In this document: positions 23,934 through 27,536 of the stretch, in pieces
How positions within the stretch are numbered: the first letter of the stretch is position 1
Layout of the letters: each line of letters begins with the position of its first letter
Origin: Intrasporangium_A sp051961875
Lineage (GTDB): Bacteria; Actinomycetota; Actinomycetes; Actinomycetales; Dermatophilaceae
Length of the DNA: 27,536 bases
Assembly (NCBI RefSeq): GCF_051961875.1
Contig: NZ_JBQCCV010000057.1
Location: 1 to 27,536, forward strand
Reading direction: 5' to 3'
Notes under the pieces: generated by a model
What the model was told of the DNA's origin: nothing
Databases searched by the model: none
Seen by the model: only the letters and a program-made list of their open reading frames with translations
Made by a program: the position numbers and the translations under genes

Positions 23934-24545
23934 ATGAGCAACGAGGAGCGGCGCCCGCCGCGGCGGCCGGCTTTTTTCAGCCCGTCCGCCCTGGAGGCGC
24001 ACGGCGGGTTCTATGACCCGACGGAGGCGCTCCACGCGGCCCATGCCACCGCTGCCGTCCTGGTCCGTGCCGGTCGGGCCGCCGACGACCCGGACCTCAC
24101 GAACCGCCTCATCGAGCTCGTCGACGAGATCGGGCTCTCGACGGTGGCCGAGCTCTGGTCGGAACGACCCGCGCGCACGCTGCCGGGAGCGCTGTGGCGG
24201 CTCTACGTCCTGCACGAATGGGTGCGGCGGGCCCCGGAGCAGGCCAGCCGTGAGTATGCCGCCGGCGTCCGGTTCACGGGCCCGAACCACGCCGTCGCCG
24301 GGGCCGCGGAGCCTCCGGGACCGGACGAGGTGCGTCGCGTCAGCGACGAGATCCTGCGCGGCGTCTTCGACGGCGACCTGGCCGTCGCCCTCGAGCGGGC
24401 GGCCGCGTTCTGCCGGGTCGTCTCGGCAGGGCGGGCCGACATCGGCGAGGGGGAGGACACGGCCGAGGGAGCCGCCAACGTGCTGGCCATGGCCGGCGAC
24501 CTCGCCGCCTGCGCCGAACTGTGGCGGACCGGCGACCTCGCCTGA
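23934..24545 (+). CDS. Conserved actinobacterial protein of unknown function
   Basis: This 203-residue soluble protein is mostly helical. Recognisable conserved blocks are FYDPTEALHAAHATAAVLVR, LSTVAELWSERPARTLPGAL, WRLYVLHEWVRRAPEQA and LERAAAFCRVVSAGRAD. I recall similar proteins across actinobacteria, often with misleading names from poor transfer. No catalytic motif or signal peptide is visible. ATG 23934 has no Shine-Dalgarno. TAGCCT six bases upstream fits a leaderless message. A TTTTTT run near codons 13-14 is unusual for this composition. Confidence 0.8.
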   Translation: MSNEERRPPRRPAFFSPSALEAHGGFYDPTEALHAAHATAAVLVRAGRAADDPDLTNRLIELVDEIGLSTVAELWSERPARTLPGALWRLYVLHEWVRRAPEQASREYAAGVRFTGPNHAVAGAAEPPGPDEVRRVSDEILRGVFDGDLAVALERAAAFCRVVSAGRADIGEGEDTAEGAANVLAMAGDLAACAELWRTGDLA

Positions 24546-24735
24546 GCATGCTTTGGAGATCGTCGAAGCGACCCTTATTCTGGAACGCGCGTCGGGTCGC
24601 GGTAGCCCCGGGTCCCAAATTCTGCCGCTACGAGCGGCCCTGTGCCGAGAGGCGCTCCCGGCCCGACGCAACACTCAACGAAAGCGCTGGGGATTATCCC
24701 TCCGCGGCGTCCCTTCCACCCCTTAGATTTGTCTT
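24546..24735 (+). promoter_or_regulatory. Intergenic region with probable leaderless promoter for the 24736 gene
   Basis: This 190-bp stretch has no gene. It is locally richer in A+T than its surroundings. TAGATT (24724-24729) lies six bases before ATG 24736, which is the spacing of leaderless actinobacterial transcripts. No clear -35 or terminator was found. Confidence 0.45.
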
Positions 24736-24993
24736 ATGACGCGTGAGGACGAGGGGTCACACGACCTGCTCGACACCAACCTGCGCGACGAGATCGAGCT
24801 CGTCAGCGATCTGGTCGTTGCTGCCTCCGGTACGGACCGGCACTTCACTCCTGACGAGGTGGACGCCCTGCTCGGGCTCCAGGACGAGGCGGCCTCGCCG
24901 CCCATCGGCGGGCGCGACGACGCGCCCCTGCTCGCGACGCCAGAGCGCGACGTCACCACGGATCCCGCTCGGCCGCACCTGGCCGAGACCTGA
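24736..24993 (+). CDS. Small acidic hypothetical protein
   Basis: This is an 85-residue protein from ATG 24736, without a Shine-Dalgarno but with a -10-like hexamer directly upstream. Residues about 14-48 (NLRDEIELVSDLVVAASGTD, then RHFTPDEVDALLGL) resemble a short conserved helical motif in small actinobacterial proteins of unknown role. The C-terminal half is low complexity. It precedes the DUF47-PiT phosphate genes by about 100 bp on the same strand, but nothing ties it to phosphate. Its function is not recognised. Confidence 0.65.
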   Translation: MTREDEGSHDLLDTNLRDEIELVSDLVVAASGTDRHFTPDEVDALLGLQDEAASPPIGGRDDAPLLATPERDVTTDPARPHLAET

Positions 24994-25023
24994 CCGCGGG
25001 GTGGCGGGGAGGTAGCCGCCGGT

Positions 25024-25054
25024 TTGCGCTCCCGTGCCCCCGACGGCATAGCAT
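25024..25054 (+). promoter_or_regulatory. Possible promoter of the DUF47-PiT operon
   Basis: TAGCAT (25049-25054) is a fair -10, 36 bp before the GTG start. The best -35-like hexamer (TTGCGC, 25024-25029) is 19 bp away, so the match is weak. Confidence 0.35.
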
Positions 25055-25089
25055 CGTGCCGACCAGCCGTCACACGACCGGAGTTTGAA

Positions 25090-25710
25090 GTGGGCCTACG
25101 CCTCACCCCGCAGGAGACGAGTTTCTACTCGCTCTTCGCCACGTCAGCCAGTCTCCTCGTCGACGCCACCCGCGAGCTCACCAAGATGCTCGAGGTCGTC
25201 CCTGAGCAGCGGCAGCCGATCGCCGACCGGCTCAAGGAGCTCGAGCACGAGGGCGACGACGCCACGCACGAGATCATCAAGCGGGTCAACAGCTCGTTCA
25301 TCACGCCGTTCGACCGCGAGGACATCCACGGTCTCGCGGCTCACCTCGACGACTGCATGGACCACATGGAGGAGGCCGCCGACCTCATCTGCCTCTACCG
25401 GATCGGGGAGCTCCCGGCCGGCCTCGCAGACCAGTTCGAGATCCTGTCCCGCATGGCCGAGGTGACGGCGCTCGCAATGCCGAAGCTCCGTTCGCTCAAG
25501 GACCTCTCCGCCTACTGGATCGAGATCAACCGCCTCGAGAACCAGGCGGACGAGCTGCACCGCAAGATGCTGGCGGAGCTGTTCAACAACGGCGCCGACC
25601 CGATCCACATCATCAAGGTCAAGGGAATCATCGACGGCTTCGAGGACGCAGCCGACTCGTTCGAGAAGGTTGCCCACATGGTCGAGGGCATCGCCGTCAA
25701 GGAGTCGTAA
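25090..25710 (+). CDS. DUF47/PhoU-like accessory protein of PiT phosphate transporter
   Basis: This is a 206-residue all-helical protein. I chose GTG 25090 because GGAG lies six bases upstream and VGLRLTPQETSFYSLFATSA is the normal family N terminus; a longer frame to 25024 has no support. PhoU-like motifs are LEHEGDDATHEII, INRLENQADELHRKMLAELF and KGIIDGFEDAADSFEKVAHM, where acidic ExxxD/H residues bind metals in PhoU-type folds. The gene ends three bases before the PiT start, so the two are co-expressed. The family is thought to regulate or gate the partner PiT transporter on the cytoplasmic side. Confidence 0.94.
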   Translation: MGLRLTPQETSFYSLFATSASLLVDATRELTKMLEVVPEQRQPIADRLKELEHEGDDATHEIIKRVNSSFITPFDREDIHGLAAHLDDCMDHMEEAADLICLYRIGELPAGLADQFEILSRMAEVTALAMPKLRSLKDLSAYWIEINRLENQADELHRKMLAELFNNGADPIHIIKVKGIIDGFEDAADSFEKVAHMVEGIAVKES

Positions 25711-25713
25711 CCC

Positions 25714-26712
25714 GTGTCAGACCTGCTGCCCATCGGCATCGTCATCGCGTTGGCCATGGGCTTCAACTACACGAACGGGTTCCACGACGCGGCCAACGCC
25801 ATCGCGACGTCGGTCTCGACGCGGGCGCTCACCCCCCGGGCCGCGCTGCTCATGGCCGCGGTCGCGAACCTCGTTGGCGCCTTCTTCGGCACCAAGGTCG
25901 CCAAGACGATCGGCTCCGGCATCATCGATCAGCCCCATGGCGTGCGCGGCCTCTGGCTCGTCGGGGCCGCCCTCGTCGGTGCCATCGGCTGGAACCTCAT
26001 CACCTGGTGGTTCGGCCTGCCCTCGTCGTCGTCGCATGCCCTCATCGGTGGCCTCGGCGGCGCCGCGCTCGTCGCCGGCATCGGGGTGAAGTGGTTCAAC
26101 GTCTTCACCGTCGTCATCGTGCCGATGATCGTGTCCCCGATCGCGGGCCTCCTGCTGGGCTACCTGGTCATGACCGCGATCCTGTGGCTCTTCCGTCGGG
26201 TCCAACCGGGCAAGGTCCAGCGCGGCTTCCGGTGGGCGCAGACGGCCTCTGCCGCGGCCATGGCGTTCGGCCACGGCCTCCAGGACGCCTCGAAGACCGC
26301 GGGTGTCGTCGTGCTCGCGCTCACCGTCGCCGGCTACCACGAGGGCAACCACGTGCCGATCTGGGTCCTCGTGCTGTCGGCCATCGTGATCTCGCTCGGC
26401 ACCTACTCCGGCGGGTGGCGCATCATGCGCACCCTCGGCCGGCGGATCATCCACCTGGCGCCGCCGCAGGGCTTCGCCGCCGAGACGACGGCCGCCGGGA
26501 TCCTCTACGTCGCCGGCATGGCCTTCGGCGCGCCGATCTCGACGACCCACACGATCACCTCGGCGATCATGGGTGTCGGGGCCACCAAGCGGCTCTCCGC
26601 CGTCCGGTGGGGGGTCGCGGGCAACATCGTCGGCGCCTGGGTCCTGACCTTCCCGGGTGCCGCCCTCGTCGCCATCATCGCGTGGTTCGTGACGTACTTC
26701 TGGCACGGCTGA
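25714..26712 (+). CDS. pit: PiT-family low-affinity inorganic phosphate transporter
   Basis: This is a 332-residue membrane protein starting at GTG 25714, with AAGGAG inside the end of the DUF47 gene. The two inverted PiT repeats are clear. The N-terminal one has FNYTNGFHDAANAIATSVST and, later, SSSSHALIGGLGGAAL. The C-terminal one has GHGLQDASKTAGVVVLAL and ISTTHTITSAIMGVGATKR. These transporters import phosphate, usually as a metal-phosphate complex, using the proton gradient. The PstB gene faces it, so low- and high-affinity phosphate systems sit tail to tail. Confidence 0.95.
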   Translation: MSDLLPIGIVIALAMGFNYTNGFHDAANAIATSVSTRALTPRAALLMAAVANLVGAFFGTKVAKTIGSGIIDQPHGVRGLWLVGAALVGAIGWNLITWWFGLPSSSSHALIGGLGGAALVAGIGVKWFNVFTVVIVPMIVSPIAGLLLGYLVMTAILWLFRRVQPGKVQRGFRWAQTASAAAMAFGHGLQDASKTAGVVVLALTVAGYHEGNHVPIWVLVLSAIVISLGTYSGGWRIMRTLGRRIIHLAPPQGFAAETTAAGILYVAGMAFGAPISTTHTITSAIMGVGATKRLSAVRWGVAGNIVGAWVLTFPGAALVAIIAWFVTYFWHG

Positions 26713-26726
26713 CCCGCCGACGCGAC

Positions 26727-26801
26727 CCCCGGGTTGAGGTGTTCCGGTAGCCGCTGAGCGCGCGCCGATACCTCAACCCGCGAGGGGGTATACCGCTCAC
26801 C
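26727..26801. repeat. Palindromic intergenic repeat, copy 1
   Basis: The unit begins CCCCGGGTTGAGGT and ends TACCGCTCACC. A 10-bp inverted repeat, GGGTTGAGGT (26731-26740) with ACCTCAACCC (26770-26779), encloses a GC-rich centre. It starts 14 bp after the PiT stop and could terminate that operon. A very similar copy follows at 26877. Confidence 0.8.
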
Positions 26802-26876
26802 TCGCCCCGCGCGGACGGTCACGTCCCACCGAAGGCGGGTTCAGCGGCATACCTCTGCCTCGGCGTGGGTTTCCGG

Positions 26877-26954
26877 CCCCGGGTTTGAGGTATTCGGCCA
26901 GCCGCCGAGCGCGTGCGAATACCTCAACCCGCGATGGGGGGGTGCCGCTCAGCC
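26877..26954. repeat. Palindromic intergenic repeat, copy 2
   Basis: This copy is in the same orientation as copy 1, with starts 150 bp apart. GAGGTATTCG (26887-26896) pairs exactly with CGAATACCTC (26916-26925), and the stem continues into GGGTTT/AACCC with one bulge. Its right edge (CCGCTCAGCC) runs over the PstB stop codon. It is likely a terminator for pstB and part of a dispersed repeat family. Confidence 0.8.
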
Positions 26955-27536
26955 GAAGCGGCCGGAGATGTAGTCCTCCGTCGCCTTCACGCTGGGGTTG
27001 TTGAAGATCCTGGTCGTGTCGTCGATCTCGATCAGGCGGCCCGGCTCACCCGTCGCCTTGAGGTTGAAGAAGGCCGTCCGGTCGGAGACGCGCGCCGCCT
27101 GCTGCATGTTGTGGGTGACGATGACGATGGTGTAGTCCGACTTGAGCCGGATGATCAGCTCCTCGATCGCCAGGGTCGAGATCGGGTCGAGCGCCGAGCA
27201 GGGCTCGTCCATGAGGAGCACCTGCGGCTGGACCGCGATCGCGCGGGCGATGCAGAGCCGCTGCTGCTGGCCACCGGAGAGGCCGGCGCCGGGCTTGCTG
27301 AGCCGGTCCTTGACCTCGTTCCAGAGGTTGGCCCCCTTGAGCGACTTCTCCACGATCCCGTCGAGGGTCGAGCGGCTCTTGACGCCGTTGAGGCGCAGGC
27401 CGGCGGCCACGTTGTCGTAGATCGACATCGTCGGGAACGGGTTGGGGCGCTGGAAGACCATGCCGACCGTCCGCCGGACGTGGACCGGGTCCATCGAGGG
27501 GGCGTAGAGGTCCTGGTCGTCGAGCATGACCTTGCC
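26949..27536 (-). CDS. pstB: PstB, phosphate ABC transporter ATP-binding protein (N terminus outside window)
   Basis: The last 195 residues are present; the start and Walker A motif lie beyond the window. Visible PstB features are the Q-loop region VGMVFQRPNPFPTMSIYDNV, the ABC signature LSGGQQQRLCIARAIA, Walker B VLLMDEPCSALDP with the D-loop, and the H-loop IVIVTHNMQQAARVSD. The C-terminal NPSVKATEDYISGRFG is typical of the family. PstB powers high-affinity phosphate import with PstSCA, which should lie upstream, past 27536. Confidence 0.96.
   Translation of the reverse strand, partial: GKVMLDDQDLYAPSMDPVHVRRTVGMVFQRPNPFPTMSIYDNVAAGLRLNGVKSRSTLDGIVEKSLKGANLWNEVKDRLSKPGAGLSGGQQQRLCIARAIAVQPQVLLMDEPCSALDPISTLAIEELIIRLKSDYTIVIVTHNMQQAARVSDRTAFFNLKATGEPGRLIEIDDTTRIFNNPSVKATEDYISGRFG

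Noticed and set aside
23259..24674. 471-codon minus-strand open frame over the PAS-ANTAR and 23934 genes
   Set aside because: It has no recognisable domains and is antisense to two genes with clear protein character.
1..27536. CRISPR arrays, tRNA/rRNA genes, insertion sequences, phage or toxin-antitoxin modules
   Set aside because: I looked for regularly spaced repeats, cloverleaf-like sequences, transposase or integrase motifs and paired small operons. None could be supported.

Overview
The window is about 70% G+C with dense, short-spaced genes, many GTG starts, GTGA/ATGA gene overlaps and several starts preceded directly by a -10-like hexamer. This suggests a chromosomal segment of a high-GC actinobacterium. 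Protein character points to Micrococcales, probably near the Intrasporangiaceae/Dermatophilaceae, but that placement is inference. I see no tRNA, rRNA, CRISPR array, insertion sequence or phage gene.

Region 1 (1-3.2 kb): the C-terminal tail of a LuxR-type regulator, then a large secreted multidomain beta-rich protein that ends at a strong bidirectional hairpin. Region 2 (3.2-10.4 kb): a minus-strand set of three genes (small membrane protein A, a 1407-residue P2-like P-type ATPase, a SulP/STAS anion transporter). It faces two plus-strand genes, B and C. A, B and C are short, share one transmembrane motif, and look like a paralogous trio around the ATPase. The ATPase carries an N-terminal half that reads as a decayed second copy of the ATPase core.

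Region 3 (10.4-19.6 kb): a light/photo-oxidative-stress island. Seven minus-strand genes, mostly coupled by 4-nt overlaps, encode an FAD amine-oxidase-like protein, DUF1365, a cyclopropane-fatty-acid-synthase-like methyltransferase, an SDR, a DNA photolyase, a CPBP-family membrane protein and an SDR-TspO fusion. Divergent to them are an SRPBCC protein and a MerR regulator with a B12-binding domain and the CarH/LitR Wx9EH motif. The 18.12-18.17 kb promoter region contains three abutting 11-bp direct repeats over a perfect TTGACA -35 box. This resembles the geometry described for the Thermus CarH operator. The likely logic is darkness (AdoCbl-bound repressor) off, light on, inducing DNA repair, membrane-lipid modification and tetrapyrrole handling.

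Region 4 (19.5-25 kb): two unrelated SAM methyltransferases, a GntP gluconate-type permease, a PAS-ANTAR antiterminator, a conserved actinobacterial protein of unknown function and two small proteins. Region 5 (25.0-27.5 kb): phosphate uptake, with a DUF47/PhoU-like protein plus PiT transporter, convergent with the C-terminal part of PstB. The two are separated by a pair of near-identical ~75-bp palindromic repeats.

The most novel candidates are the A/B/C small membrane protein family with its half-degenerate ATPase, and the CarH-type island with its SDR-TspO fusion.
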